A stretch of DNA of 64,000 nucleotides from Photobacterium frigidiphilum (GTDB lineage Bacteria; Pseudomonadota; Gammaproteobacteria; Enterobacterales; Vibrionaceae): the NCBI RefSeq assembly GCF_003025615.1, contig NZ_PYMJ01000025.1, forward strand, positions 30,916 to 94,915, read 5' to 3'. The first letter of the stretch is position 1; every line of letters begins with the position of its first letter. Made by a program: the position numbers and the translations under genes. The notes under the pieces were generated by a model. The model was not told the DNA's origin, searched no databases, and was given only the letters and a program-made list of their open reading frames with translations. Below are positions 8,154 to 17,659 of the stretch, piece by piece.

Positions 8154-9215
8154 TTATTTTAGAGCTTCAGCTGTATCTTTTTTTGAACCTGATTTTTTTT
8201 CATCAGTTTCTTCTGCTTCTTCCACTGCTGGTGATAACAGCATGTCACGCAGTAGTTTTTCAATCTCTTCAGCTATTGCTGGATTTTCGACTAGGTGTTT
8301 ACAAGAATTAGCCTTACCTTGACCAATCTTATTACCTTTATAGCTGTACCAAGCACCCGCTTTTTCTACCAGCTTATTCTTAACACCTAGATCAATGAGC
8401 TCACCGTTACGGTTAAAACCTTGACCATAAAGAATTTGCGTTTCAGCCTGCTTAAACGGCGCGGCAATTTTATTTTTAACAACCTTGATGCGTGTTTCGT
8501 TACCAACAACTTCATCACCATCTTTAATTGCACCAGTACGGCGAATATCAAGACGAACAGAGGCGTAGAATTTAAGGGCATTACCACCCGTAGTCGTTTC
8601 TGGATTGCCAAACATTACACCAATCTTCATTCGAATTTGGTTAATGAAGATACACATGCAATTTGAATTTTTTAAATTACCAGTCAGTTTTCGCATGGCC
8701 TGCGACAACATCCTAGCTTGCAATCCCATATGGCTGTCGCCCATTTCACCTTCAATTTCGGCTTTCGGGGTCAATGCAGCTACAGAATCGACAACAATCA
8801 GATCAACGGCTCCAGACCGTGCGAGTGCATCCACAATTTCTAGCGCTTGCTCACCAGTATCAGGCTGAGAACACAGTAGTTGGTCAATATCGACACCCAG
8901 CTTCTGTGCATAGACAGGATCAAGAGCGTGTTCAGCATCAATAAAAGCACATGTTTTATTTGCGCGTTGTGCCGCTGCAATTGTCTCAAGCGTTAAGGTT
9001 GTTTTACCTGATGATTCAGGACCGTAAATCTCGACAATACGCCCCATTGGCAAACCGCCAGCACCTAGAGCAATATCCAGAGCTAAAGAACCTGTCGATA
9101 CCGTTTCGATATCCATTGTCTTATTATCGCCCAATCTCATAATTGAGCCTTTACCAAACTGCTTTTCAATCTGGCCTAACGCTGCGGCAAGAGCCTTCTG
9201 CTTATTATCGTCCAT
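8154..9215 (-). CDS. recA: Recombinase RecA
   Basis: ATP-dependent strand-exchange protein and co-protease for LexA self-cleavage. At 353 aa it has the N-terminal helix, Walker A GPESSGKT, the LIVVDSVAAL Walker B strand, the L2 region NALKFYASVRLDIRR, and an acidic/lysine-rich tail from about residue 330. The frame can be extended to a TTG, but the ATG at 9215 (MDDNKQKALAAALG) has GGAG 6 bases upstream and matches the family start. A LexA box and promoter lie about 55 bases upstream. pncC is next upstream on the same strand, as in other gammaproteobacteria. Confidence 0.98.
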   Translation of the reverse strand: MDDNKQKALAAALGQIEKQFGKGSIMRLGDNKTMDIETVSTGSLALDIALGAGGLPMGRIVEIYGPESSGKTTLTLETIAAAQRANKTCAFIDAEHALDPVYAQKLGVDIDQLLCSQPDTGEQALEIVDALARSGAVDLIVVDSVAALTPKAEIEGEMGDSHMGLQARMLSQAMRKLTGNLKNSNCMCIFINQIRMKIGVMFGNPETTTGGNALKFYASVRLDIRRTGAIKDGDEVVGNETRIKVVKNKIAAPFKQAETQILYGQGFNRNGELIDLGVKNKLVEKAGAWYSYKGNKIGQGKANSCKHLVENPAIAEEIEKLLRDMLLSPAVEEAEETDEKKSGSKKDTAEALK

Positions 9216-9267
9216 TCGACTCTCCAACGGATGCTTAAATTAAATACTGGTGAACTTTATGCTGATT

Positions 9268-9295
9268 AGTATACTGTCTATTCATACAGTGTCTA
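9268..9295 (-). promoter_or_regulatory. recA promoter
   Basis: On the minus strand TAGACA and TATACT are 16 bases apart. The LexA box fills the spacer, so bound LexA would exclude RNA polymerase. Confidence 0.75.
9272..9291. promoter_or_regulatory. LexA-binding SOS box of recA
   Basis: TACTGTCTATTCATACAGTG has the CTGT-N8-ACAG core of the gammaproteobacterial SOS box and is nearly palindromic. It overlaps the recA promoter. This predicts DNA-damage induction of recA. Confidence 0.92.
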
Positions 9296-9340
9296 GCACT
9301 GTGTGCAAATTTTATTGGGTAATTTGTTCAGACAATTTAA

Positions 9341-9832
9341 TCAAACTAAAGTCTGTAAGCGCTGCAGCATGCCAGATAACGACTTTTCAATCGCTTGCTC
9401 TCTTACAGCGTTGCGATCACCATCAAACAAACAGGTTTCAGTATACAGCCACCCCGTTTTATCTGCCCAAGCAAGGCATACCGTACCAACAGGTTTTAAT
9501 GCTGTACCACCACCGGGGCCAGCGATCCCACTGATAGCAACACTGATATTGGCATTAGAATTATCTAACGCACCTTTTGCCATTTCTATAACAACAGGTT
9601 CACTGACAGCACCATGTTTAACTAGTGTCTCAGCTTGTACATTAATCATTTGTTGCTTGGCTTCGTTACTGTAAGTCACAAACGCGCGGTCAAACCACGC
9701 AGAACTGCCTGCTATTTCAGTAATCGCCATAGATACACCACCACCAGTGCATGATTCAGCCGTTGTTGCGATCCAACTCTGCTGTGATAACGCCGCGCCC
9801 AACTGTTCAGCCAGTTCCACTACCCTATTCAT
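9341..9832 (-). CDS. pncC: Nicotinamide-nucleotide amidohydrolase PncC (CinA C-terminal domain)
   Basis: Deamidates nicotinamide mononucleotide to nicotinate mononucleotide in the pyridine nucleotide cycle, recycling NMN made for example by DNA ligase. At 163 aa it is a stand-alone CinA C-terminal domain. It shows the signature TTAESCTGGG near residue 24 and AISGIAGPGGG near residue 99. It lacks the N-terminal molybdopterin-like domain of full CinA. It lies just upstream of recA on the same strand, the order seen in many gammaproteobacteria, but the SOS promoter lies between them. Confidence 0.9.
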   Translation of the reverse strand: MNRVVELAEQLGAALSQQSWIATTAESCTGGGVSMAITEIAGSSAWFDRAFVTYSNEAKQQMINVQAETLVKHGAVSEPVVIEMAKGALDNSNANISVAISGIAGPGGGTALKPVGTVCLAWADKTGWLYTETCLFDGDRNAVREQAIEKSLSGMLQRLQTLV

Positions 9833-10046
9833 CTCTCAATCCTTATTCGGTCAGCAACACTGTATTATTGGAAATCACCTTAAACCTATTTACCGCAAGC
9901 ACCTCTATCAGGATATCTAAATAACCGCTACGGTTATCAACTTACTCACTTGAAAGTAAATTCCCTGTATTGAGACTTTGCCGACTAGTCTGATTCACGT
10001 ATCCTTAGTACCAGAATTTAATCCAGCAGTAACAGTAGGCAATATC

Positions 10047-12617
10047 GTGACAGTAAAAGGTTTAGAAACACACACTCCCATGATGCAGCAATTTTTACGC
10101 ATTAAAGCTGAAAACCCTGACACTCTACTGTTCTATCGCATGGGTGATTTCTACGAACTCTTTTTTGATGATGCTAAAAGAGCATCTCAACTACTGGATA
10201 TTACGCTGACTAAGCGTGGTTCATCAAATGGTCAACCCATTCCTATGGCGGGCTTACCCTATCATGCTGTGGAAGGGTATTTAGCAAAGCTAGTTCAACA
10301 AGGTGTGTCTGTCGCTATTTGTGAGCAAATTGGCGATCCAGCAACAAGTAAAGGTCCCGTAGATCGTCAAGTTGTACGTATTGTGACACCGGGAACGGTC
10401 AGTGATGAGGCATTATTAAGCGAACGTCGAGATAACTTAGTGGCTGCTATTTATCAAAATAGCAAAGGCTTTGGCTACGCCACACTGGATATTACCTCTG
10501 GTCGTTTCATGCTCTCAGAACCTGAAACTGAAGAAGCAATGCAAGCAGAATTGCAACGCACCAGTCCAGCAGAGCTGCTGTACCCTGAAGACTTCACACA
10601 GATGCACATAATTGAAGCGATTAAAGGGACACGTCGTCGCCCTATTTGGGAGTTTGATCTAGATACTGCACGTCAGCAATTAACCATGCAATTTGGTACC
10701 CGTGATTTAATTGGCTTTGGTGTCGAAAAAGCGGAACGTGGGTTATCGGCTGCTGGGTGTTTACTGCAATATGTGAAAGATACTCAACGAACGGCCTTAC
10801 CCCATATTCGGGCCATTACCTTAGATAGCAAAGATCATTCGGTTATTTTAGATGCTGCGACACGCCGTAATTTAGAACTGACCCAAAACTTATCTGGTGG
10901 CTTTGATAATACCTTAGCATCGGTACTTGACCATACAGCTACCCCGATGGGCAGCCGCTTATTAAAACGCTGGTTGCATCAACCCATTCGAGATACCAAG
11001 CAACTCAATCATCGCTTAGATGCTATCGCCGCATTTAAAGATACGGGCATGTTTATTGAGGTTGCTGAAGTATTACATCATATGGGCGATCTAGAACGTA
11101 TTTTAGCGCGATTAGCACTGCGTTCTGCGCGCCCTCGTGATTTAGCCCGTATGCGTAGCGCATTACAATCTCTGCCTCAGCTAGCCGATTTATTGGCTGA
11201 TATTGAGCAACCCCGTATCGGCGAGCTTGCACAGTCTTCTGCGCCAATGGACGATCTCTGTGAACTGCTTGAACGAGCGATTATAGAGAACCCACCCGTT
11301 ATTATTCGTGATGGTGGTGTATTAGCACCAGGCTATAACGCTGAACTGGATGAATGGCGTGATCTTGCCGATGGGGCGAAAAAATTCCTTGATGATCTCG
11401 AAACTCGAGAACGAGAGCAGCATGGTATTGATAGTTTAAAAGTAGGCTTTAACCAGGTTCACGGTTTCTTTATCCAAATTAGCCGAGGACAAAGCCATTT
11501 AGCACCTGAGCACTATGTTCGCCGCCAAACCCTAAAGAATGCTGAACGTTATATTATTCCTGAGCTAAAAGAACACGAAGACAAGGTACTTAACTCTAAA
11601 TCTAAAGCCCTAGGTTTAGAAAAGAAATTGTGGGAAGAACTGTTTGATCAGTTATTGCCTCACTTAGAGCTACTACAAAATGCAGCGAGTGCCTTAAGTG
11701 AATTAGACGTATTAGCCAATCTTGCAGAACGTGCTGACACCCTGAACTATTGCCGACCAGAGTTAACCGACCAAACGGGAATTGAGATAACCGCTGGTCG
11801 TCATCCGGTTGTCGAACAAGTACTGAGTGAACCGTTTATTGCTAACCCAATTTCTCTTCACCATGATCGTCGTATGTTAATTATTACCGGCCCAAACATG
11901 GGTGGTAAGTCGACCTACATGCGTCAAACAGCCCTTATTGCTCTTATGGCCCACGTTGGTTCGTTTGTGCCAGCAGAAGCCGTTAAAATAGGCTCTCTGG
12001 ATCGTATTTTTACTCGAATTGGTGCCTCTGATGATTTAGCTTCAGGTCGTTCCACCTTCATGGTCGAGATGACTGAAACAGCCAATATTCTTCATAATGC
12101 AACAAGTAAAAGTTTAGTCCTGATGGATGAGATAGGCCGTGGTACCAGTACCTATGATGGCCTGTCATTGGCATGGGCAAGTGCTGAATGGTTAGCTGAA
12201 AAAATCTCAGCGATGACTTTATTTGCGACCCATTACTTCGAATTAACAGAGTTACCCTCCATGATGGATGGTTTAGCTAATGTCCATTTAGATGCGGTTG
12301 AACACGGTGATGAAATTGCTTTCATGCACGCCGTGCAAGAAGGTGCGGCAAGTAAATCTTATGGATTAGCCGTTGCCAGCTTAGCGGGTGTACCTAAAGC
12401 AGTTATCAAACGCGCGAAGGCTAAGCTAACCCAACTAGAAACAACGGGTCACCAACAAGCGATAAAAAACCCTTCGAAAGCACCGAGAGAAGAGCAGCAG
12501 CTGACGTTGCTTCCTGAACCGAGTGACGTTGAAGAGGCATTAGCCAAAGTCAATCCTGACGAGATGACACCACGCCAAGCATTAAACGAGCTATACCGAT
12601 TAAAGGCATTGATGTAA
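10047..12617 (+). CDS. mutS: DNA mismatch repair protein MutS
   Basis: Recognises mismatches and starts MutL/MutH-dependent repair. Domains: N-terminal mismatch-binding domain with the F-Y-E motif (RMGDFYELF, F35/E37), connector, clamp/lever, then the ABC-type ATPase with Walker A GPNMGGKST, LVLMDEIGRGTST and ATHYFELTEL. The start is uncertain. The frame opens at a TTG at 9978, but the conserved part begins near HTPMMQQF. A GTG at 10047 with AGG 7 bases upstream gives 856 aa, close to the E. coli (853) and Vibrio lengths. It converges on rpoS, sharing a terminator; this mutS-rpoS adjacency is widespread. Confidence 0.96.
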   Translation: MTVKGLETHTPMMQQFLRIKAENPDTLLFYRMGDFYELFFDDAKRASQLLDITLTKRGSSNGQPIPMAGLPYHAVEGYLAKLVQQGVSVAICEQIGDPATSKGPVDRQVVRIVTPGTVSDEALLSERRDNLVAAIYQNSKGFGYATLDITSGRFMLSEPETEEAMQAELQRTSPAELLYPEDFTQMHIIEAIKGTRRRPIWEFDLDTARQQLTMQFGTRDLIGFGVEKAERGLSAAGCLLQYVKDTQRTALPHIRAITLDSKDHSVILDAATRRNLELTQNLSGGFDNTLASVLDHTATPMGSRLLKRWLHQPIRDTKQLNHRLDAIAAFKDTGMFIEVAEVLHHMGDLERILARLALRSARPRDLARMRSALQSLPQLADLLADIEQPRIGELAQSSAPMDDLCELLERAIIENPPVIIRDGGVLAPGYNAELDEWRDLADGAKKFLDDLETREREQHGIDSLKVGFNQVHGFFIQISRGQSHLAPEHYVRRQTLKNAERYIIPELKEHEDKVLNSKSKALGLEKKLWEELFDQLLPHLELLQNAASALSELDVLANLAERADTLNYCRPELTDQTGIEITAGRHPVVEQVLSEPFIANPISLHHDRRMLIITGPNMGGKSTYMRQTALIALMAHVGSFVPAEAVKIGSLDRIFTRIGASDDLASGRSTFMVEMTETANILHNATSKSLVLMDEIGRGTSTYDGLSLAWASAEWLAEKISAMTLFATHYFELTELPSMMDGLANVHLDAVEHGDEIAFMHAVQEGAASKSYGLAVASLAGVPKAVIKRAKAKLTQLETTGHQQAIKNPSKAPREEQQLTLLPEPSDVEEALAKVNPDEMTPRQALNELYRLKALM

Positions 12618-12650
12618 TCCGTTTAACCGTTAAACCGTTAAAATTCAGAT

Positions 12651-12682
12651 AACAAAAAGGACGCATTAGCGTCCTTTTTGTT
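12651..12682. terminator. Bidirectional terminator between mutS and rpoS
   Basis: A 14-bp perfect stem (AACAAAAAGGACGC) with an ATTA loop and T-rich flanks on both sides. It lies between the convergent mutS and rpoS genes and can serve both. Confidence 0.9.
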
Positions 12683-12755
12683 TCTTATATTTCTAGAATA
12701 AATGAAAAAATGTGTAGCAAAATGGGCTCATTTATTTCAACAAAATATAATCAAA

Positions 12756-13757
12756 TTATTGCGCACCTTGATTAAACAACGACTCAATGTTCAGTCCTTG
12801 ATGGGTCAACATATCACGTAAACGACGTAAGCCTTCAACTTGAATTTGACGAACACGTTCACGGGTCAAACCGATTTCACGACCAACATCTTCCAAGGTT
12901 GATGCTTCATAGCCAAGTAAACCGAAACGACGAGCAAGTACTTCGCGTTGCTTAGGGTTCAGCTCTTGTAGCCAATGAACGATGGAGTTTTTGATGTCGT
13001 CATCTTGCGTTGATGATTCAGGACTTCCCCCTTTTTCATCAGGAATAATATCAAGTAACGCTTTTTCAGAATCACCACCAATCGGATTGTCGACCGAGCT
13101 AACACGTTCATTCAAACGTAGCATGCGATTAACATCATCAACGGGTTTCTCTAATTTCAGTGCGATATCTTCTGCAGTAGGTTCGTGATCAAGCTTTTGA
13201 GCAAGTTCACGTGCAGTTCTTAGGTAAACATTCAGTTCTTTTACGACATGGATTGGTAAGCGGATGGTGCGGGTTTGGTTCATGATCGCGCGTTCTATTG
13301 TTTGGCGGATCCACCACGTTGCATAAGTCGAAAATCGAAAGCCTCGTTCTGGATCAAACTTTTCAACTGCTCGAATAAGCCCGAGGTTCCCCTCTTCCAC
13401 CAGATCAAGCAAAGCAAGACCACGATTGCTGTATCGACGGGAAATTTTAACCACTAAACGTAAGTTGCTCTCAATCATACGCTTACGTGCAATTTCATCA
13501 CCACGTAATGCCCGGCGCGCATACAATACTTCTTCTTCTGCCGTTAGCAGTGGTGAAAAACCAATTTCACCAAGGTAAAGTTGTGTTGCATCAAGCGCTT
13601 TTTGCGTGGTTCCATATTTAGAAACATCAACATCATTCGAGCTTTCTTCCGACTCAGCTTTAGTACTCGCTGCTGCCGCATCAGCTATTGCCTCGATATC
13701 AATATCTTCATCAAGGTTTAATGTGTCAGTTTTTTTTGCTGTGCTGCTTCTACTCAT
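12756..13757 (-). CDS. rpoS: RNA polymerase sigma factor RpoS
   Basis: Stationary-phase and general stress sigma factor. At 333 aa it has sigma70 region 2 (LVEEGNLGLIRAVEKFDPERGFRFSTYATWWIRQ in pieces, the core- and -10-binding part), region 3 and region 4 (LTRERVRQIQVEGLRRLR, -35 recognition). Region 1.1 is missing, as usual in RpoS. The ATG at 13757 follows GGGAGG at good spacing; a longer frame has no ribosome site. In relatives transcription starts largely inside nlpD, only 52 bases upstream here. The acidic N-terminus (DEDIDIEAIADAAA) is a clade-typical variable part. Confidence 0.98.
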   Translation of the reverse strand: MSRSSTAKKTDTLNLDEDIDIEAIADAAAASTKAESEESSNDVDVSKYGTTQKALDATQLYLGEIGFSPLLTAEEEVLYARRALRGDEIARKRMIESNLRLVVKISRRYSNRGLALLDLVEEGNLGLIRAVEKFDPERGFRFSTYATWWIRQTIERAIMNQTRTIRLPIHVVKELNVYLRTARELAQKLDHEPTAEDIALKLEKPVDDVNRMLRLNERVSSVDNPIGGDSEKALLDIIPDEKGGSPESSTQDDDIKNSIVHWLQELNPKQREVLARRFGLLGYEASTLEDVGREIGLTRERVRQIQVEGLRRLRDMLTHQGLNIESLFNQGAQ

Positions 13758-13809
13758 AGCGCCTCCCAGATGGCGAGTTAGCAAGACATTACAACTTCTC
13801 TATGTCATT

Positions 13810-14730
13810 CTATTTTTTGGGCAAATACCGCATTGGATCAACGGATTTACCTTTATAACGAATTTCAAAATGTAAACGAACGCTGCTTGTACCCGAGCTT
13901 CCCATTGAAGCAATCTTCTGCCCGGCTTTTACTGTTTGCTGCTCTTTCACAAGCATTTTATCGTTATGGGCGTAAGCACTAAGGTAATCATCGCTATGCT
14001 TAATAATAATGAGATTACCGTAGCCACGAAGTGCGTTACCAGCATAAACCACTCGACCATTTGCTGATGCAGCAATCGTTGCACCACGCTGACCGGCAAT
14101 GTCTATGCCTTTATTTCCATTTTCTGAATTGGAAAACTTTGCTATAACGCGCCCATTATTTGGCCAGTTCCAACTAGCGACCTTGTTACTGGTCGTTGGT
14201 TTTTTTGTTGCCAAATTGTTGCTTTTTGTTACTTTTCGAGAGTACTCCTTTGTGCGATCTTGATCAACTTTTTTATTGACTGTTTTTTGCTCAACTTTCT
14301 TTTGTTGCACTGGAGGTTTGGGCTTCGTTTTTTTTTGCTGCGCAGGTGATTTTGGCTTAGCAGCATTAGCTGTTGTTTTTACTGGGGGTTTAACAACAAC
14401 GACAGCAGCAGTGCCGTATTTAGGTGCAACGTATTTCGAATTCCAAAGCTCAAGTTTTTGTCCCGGATAAATCGTATAAGGGTATGACAATTTATTCTGA
14501 GCAATTATTTCTTTAACTTCTTTACCTGTTACATAAGAAATAAAATAAAGCGTATCGCCTTTTTGAACTCGATAGTAACTGCCGCGAAAACTACCACGAT
14601 CAACTTGTGAGTAATCTTTATTAAGGCTAGAAACAGGTGCAGGCGTGTGACTGCTACAGGCAGACAACAGCAGCAGACAAGCTGCAACTGAGGCTATACA
14701 CCATATGTTTCCCTTCACACGCAGCCCCAT
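13810..14730 (-). CDS. nlpD: Murein hydrolase activator NlpD, lipoprotein
   Basis: Envelope lipoprotein that activates the amidase AmiC at the septum. At 306 aa it has a lipoprotein signal with lipobox LLSAC (Cys near residue 26) and a LysM domain at about 50-95 (YYRVQKGDTLYFISY). A Lys/Pro/Gln-rich linker contains two imperfect copies of an 11-residue unit. The M23 (LytM) domain fills the C-terminal 125 residues. The M23 metal site is degenerate (NKGIDIAG in place of the usual HxGID), as in E. coli NlpD, which fits an activator rather than a peptidase. The ATG lies 4 bases after the pcm stop. Confidence 0.95.
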   Translation of the reverse strand: MGLRVKGNIWCIASVAACLLLLSACSSHTPAPVSSLNKDYSQVDRGSFRGSYYRVQKGDTLYFISYVTGKEVKEIIAQNKLSYPYTIYPGQKLELWNSKYVAPKYGTAAVVVVKPPVKTTANAAKPKSPAQQKKTKPKPPVQQKKVEQKTVNKKVDQDRTKEYSRKVTKSNNLATKKPTTSNKVASWNWPNNGRVIAKFSNSENGNKGIDIAGQRGATIAASANGRVVYAGNALRGYGNLIIIKHSDDYLSAYAHNDKMLVKEQQTVKAGQKIASMGSSGTSSVRLHFEIRYKGKSVDPMRYLPKK

Positions 14731-14734
14731 CACT

Positions 14735-15364
14735 TTATGCTAAATCTCCGGCAACCAAAGGAACAAACCTAACGGCTTCAATATCTTGAGAAACAAACTG
14801 TTCGCCATTACGAGTGATCTTTTTTAATACTTGTAAGTCATCGCCAACAGGAATAACTAACCGCCCACCGTCAGTAAGCTGCGCCAATAATTCCATAGGC
14901 ATTTCTTCTGCGGCTGCGGTAACAATAATGGCATCAAATGGGCCTTTATTATGCCAACCTTTCCATCCATCCCCATGTTTAGTCGATATATTATGGAGAT
15001 TTAATTGTTTTAGACGGCGTTTAGCTTGCCATTGTAGTGCTTTAATACGCTCAACTGAATATACATGATCAACTAATTGGGCGAGTACCGCGGTTTGGTA
15101 ACCCGATCCAGTGCCAACTTCCAACACGTGTGATTGTGCCGTTAATTCGAGTAACTCTGTCATCTTACCGACGATATAAGGTTGAGAAATGGTCTGTCCG
15201 CTGCCGATGGGTAATGCATTATTCTCATACGCTTGGTGAGAAAAAGCCTCATCAATAAACAGTTCTCTTGGAACGCTGGTTATTGCATTGAGTACTTTCT
15301 CATTTCGAATACCATGACGTTGTAAAATAACCATCAAGTTATGTCGTTCTTTCGCGTAGCGCAT
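14735..15364 (-). CDS. pcm: Protein-L-isoaspartate O-methyltransferase
   Basis: Methylates isoaspartyl residues in aged proteins with S-adenosylmethionine, starting their repair. At 209 aa it is the normal length. It shows the family opening with VPRELFIDEAFSHQAYENNALPIG in pieces, the substrate motif GSGQTISQPYIV, SAM motif I VLEVGTGSGYQTAVL, and DAIIVTAAAEEMP. It lies 2 bases after surE and 4 before nlpD, in the surE-pcm-nlpD-rpoS stress operon. Confidence 0.97.
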   Translation of the reverse strand: MRYAKERHNLMVILQRHGIRNEKVLNAITSVPRELFIDEAFSHQAYENNALPIGSGQTISQPYIVGKMTELLELTAQSHVLEVGTGSGYQTAVLAQLVDHVYSVERIKALQWQAKRRLKQLNLHNISTKHGDGWKGWHNKGPFDAIIVTAAAEEMPMELLAQLTDGGRLVIPVGDDLQVLKKITRNGEQFVSQDIEAVRFVPLVAGDLA

Positions 15365-15366
15365 CC

Positions 15367-16116
15367 CTATTTTTTCCCCACTTCATTCATCCATAACTCA
15401 ACACCCTCAAGAGCATCATGCGCCGTTAAATCAACCTGCAACGGAGTAATCGACACCAAGTTTTGCTCTACAGCATGAAAATCAGTGCCCGGCCCAGCAT
15501 CTTGGCATGCCCCTGGAGGACCTAACCAATATAATACTTTCCCTCTAGGATCCACATCTTTAACCATCTGTTCTGCACGATGGCGGGCACCTAAACGCGT
15601 CACTTTCCACCCCTTTAACTCAGAAAAAGGAATGTCAGGTACATTGATATTCAATATTTTATTTTTAGGTAATGGCTTCTCTAGCAAGTTCACAACAATA
15701 CTTTTTACCACTTGTGCTGCGGTATCAAAATGCGTTGAACCTACCAATGAAATCGCAATAGCAGGTACTCCTAAGAAGTGCCCTTCTGTAGCAGCTGCAA
15801 CCGTACCGGAATACAGCACATCATCGCCCAAATTAGCACCGTGGTTAATGCCTGCCACCACGATATCGGGTCGATAATCTAGCCATTCATTCAAGGCAAA
15901 ATGCACGCAATCTGTCGGAGTGCCATCGACAGAAATACGCCTATCTCCCTCTTCGCGAATACGAAGAGGGTAATCGAGAGTCAACGAATTCGATGCGCCA
16001 GAGCGGTTTCGATCAGGAGCAACAATAGTCACTTCTCCCAGTTCACTTAACACTGTCGCTAGCGTGTTAATGCCCTCGGCAAAAATGCCATCATCATTAC
16101 TGATCAATATTCGCAT
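15367..16116 (-). CDS. surE: 5'/3'-nucleotidase SurE
   Basis: Metal-dependent phosphatase acting on nucleoside monophosphates and short polyphosphates, linked to stationary-phase survival. At 249 aa it opens with the metal motif MRILISNDDGI (D8, D9). It continues with RNRSGASNSLTL and the NHGANLGDDVLYSGTVAAA loop. The ATG at 16116 has AAGAAGG upstream and lies inside the end of truD (20-base overlap), indicating coupled translation. A longer frame upstream is not used, because the family begins at MRIL. Confidence 0.97.
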   Translation of the reverse strand: MRILISNDDGIFAEGINTLATVLSELGEVTIVAPDRNRSGASNSLTLDYPLRIREEGDRRISVDGTPTDCVHFALNEWLDYRPDIVVAGINHGANLGDDVLYSGTVAAATEGHFLGVPAIAISLVGSTHFDTAAQVVKSIVVNLLEKPLPKNKILNINVPDIPFSELKGWKVTRLGARHRAEQMVKDVDPRGKVLYWLGPPGACQDAGPGTDFHAVEQNLVSITPLQVDLTAHDALEGVELWMNEVGKK

Positions 16117-17167
16117 GCGTACTACCTTCTTGTTCGACAAGTAATTCTCTGACTACTGACGTCGCAAAACAGCCAGCAGGTAACGCAAATGATAATACAA
16201 CATCATTGCCATCAAACTGCCATTCCATCTCTTGCGGTTTCAGTAATAAAGTACGACGTTCATGGCGCATTCGATTATCACAGATCAACTTCAGTAATGA
16301 AGGTTCATTAGCAATAATGGCTAACTCAAAAGCCTCTGCATCTGCAGCTGTCGGTAATGCATTATCGCCCACTAACGGTGCAGTAATGTTAACAAGCCCC
16401 TTATCAATACTAGCTTGCAATTCTTCGGTAATAGATTCTGCAAGGAAGCAATTGTCTTCGCCGGCATTTTGAAGGCAATCACCAACCATTAGCGAATTCA
16501 CGCTGCCTTGTTCAATACGGGTTGATAACACCATATTAAATAGCCATGAACGAGCGGCTGACAAGTAAAAACTGCGCTTGCTTTTATCACGTAAGCGGAA
16601 CTCGTCATTGCCCCAGCTGCGTGCTTTAATCACATTATTACCACCGTGACCAAAACGTTGCTGACCAAAGTAATTTGGCACACCGTGCATTTTTACTTGT
16701 TCTAGTTTTAGGGCTAATTCTTCAGGGTTTGTTAGATCGAGTAAACGAATCTGAAACCAGTTACCAACAAGATCACCCGGTCGTAATTTTTTGTCATGAC
16801 GTGTTGTTTCTAGTACTTCAATACCTGGATGCTCAGCAACAAAATCCGTTAAATCAGGATCTGCCTTACCCGGCAAGTGAACACTGATCCATTGCTCAGT
16901 CACAGCATGGCGATCTTTAAGGCCGGCCCAGCTCACATCTCGAGATTTAACACCGCAAGCCTTCGCAAGTTCATTCACTACATATTTGGTATTTTCACCC
17001 ACTTTGCGGATCTTTACCATGAAGTGCTCGCCTTTGCCTGCGAACTCAAAGCCTAAATTTTCTTTTACGATGAAATGCTCTGGCAGTGCTTTAATTTGCC
17101 CCTGACATGTTGGTTTTTCATATAGCCAACAAAATTTATCCATTACATTCAGCATATTATCAGACAT
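16097..17167 (-). CDS. truD: tRNA pseudouridine(13) synthase TruD
   Basis: Makes pseudouridine 13 in tRNA-Glu and others. About 356 aa. The catalytic aspartate is in SWAGLKDRHAVTEQW near residue 80. Other family motifs are GVPNYFGQQRFG, KRSFYLSAARSWLFN and the C-terminal PAGCFATSVVRELL. The start is ambiguous: ATG 17191 overlaps the end of ispF, ATG 17167 (MSDNML) follows a weak GGTG, and ATG 17143 (MDKFCW) aligns best with E. coli. The middle one is given. It overlaps surE downstream. Confidence 0.93.
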   Translation of the reverse strand: MSDNMLNVMDKFCWLYEKPTCQGQIKALPEHFIVKENLGFEFAGKGEHFMVKIRKVGENTKYVVNELAKACGVKSRDVSWAGLKDRHAVTEQWISVHLPGKADPDLTDFVAEHPGIEVLETTRHDKKLRPGDLVGNWFQIRLLDLTNPEELALKLEQVKMHGVPNYFGQQRFGHGGNNVIKARSWGNDEFRLRDKSKRSFYLSAARSWLFNMVLSTRIEQGSVNSLMVGDCLQNAGEDNCFLAESITEELQASIDKGLVNITAPLVGDNALPTAADAEAFELAIIANEPSLLKLICDNRMRHERRTLLLKPQEMEWQFDGNDVVLSFALPAGCFATSVVRELLVEQEGSTHANIDQ

Positions 17168-17180
17168 TACAACACCGTCA

Positions 17181-17654
17181 TTATTGAGCATTAATTAGTA
17201 CTACCGCTTCGCAAGCTATGCCTTCTTTGCGCCCAGTAAAACCGAGACGTTCTGAAGTTGTCGCTTTAACATTAACATTGCCGATATCTGTTTCTAAATC
17301 TTCGGCAATCGCTTGGCACATCGCATCAATATACGGGGCCATTTTAGGGGCTTGGGCAATGATCGTTACATCAAGATTACCAAGTCGATACCCTTTATCT
17401 TTTACTTTACTGTAGACATCTCGCAATAAAAAACGGCTATCAGCACCTTTCCACTCTGCGTCTGTATCTGGAAAGTGACGTCCAATATCACCCGCGCCAA
17501 TAGCGCCTAACAAGGCATCACAAACGGCATGAAGTGCAACGTCGCCATCTGAGTGGGCAATAAGACCTTGCTCATAAGGGATAGCAACACCACCAATAAT
17601 GACGGGACCTTCACCACCAAACTTATGTACATCAAACCCGTGTCCAATTCGCAT
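17181..17654 (-). CDS. ispF: 2-C-methyl-D-erythritol 2,4-cyclodiphosphate synthase
   Basis: Fifth step of the non-mevalonate isoprenoid pathway. At 157 aa it is full length. The zinc ligands are in GHGFDVHKF (D8, H10) and IAHSDGDVALH (H42). Later come the GDIGRHFPDTD loop and KATTSERLGFTGRKEGI, which binds the CDP moiety between trimer subunits. It lies 5 bases after ispD. Adjacent ispD-ispF is the usual arrangement, and the two enzymes act two steps apart. Confidence 0.97.
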   Translation of the reverse strand: MRIGHGFDVHKFGGEGPVIIGGVAIPYEQGLIAHSDGDVALHAVCDALLGAIGAGDIGRHFPDTDAEWKGADSRFLLRDVYSKVKDKGYRLGNLDVTIIAQAPKMAPYIDAMCQAIAEDLETDIGNVNVKATTSERLGFTGRKEGIACEAVVLINAQ

Positions 17655-17659
17655 CCGAT

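Noticed and set aside
7931..8322. Overlapping plus-strand open frames of 126 and 63 codons
   Set aside because: They cross the recA terminator and the 3' end of recA antisense; the hydrophobic Phe/Leu-rich sequence is an artefact of reverse-reading recA.
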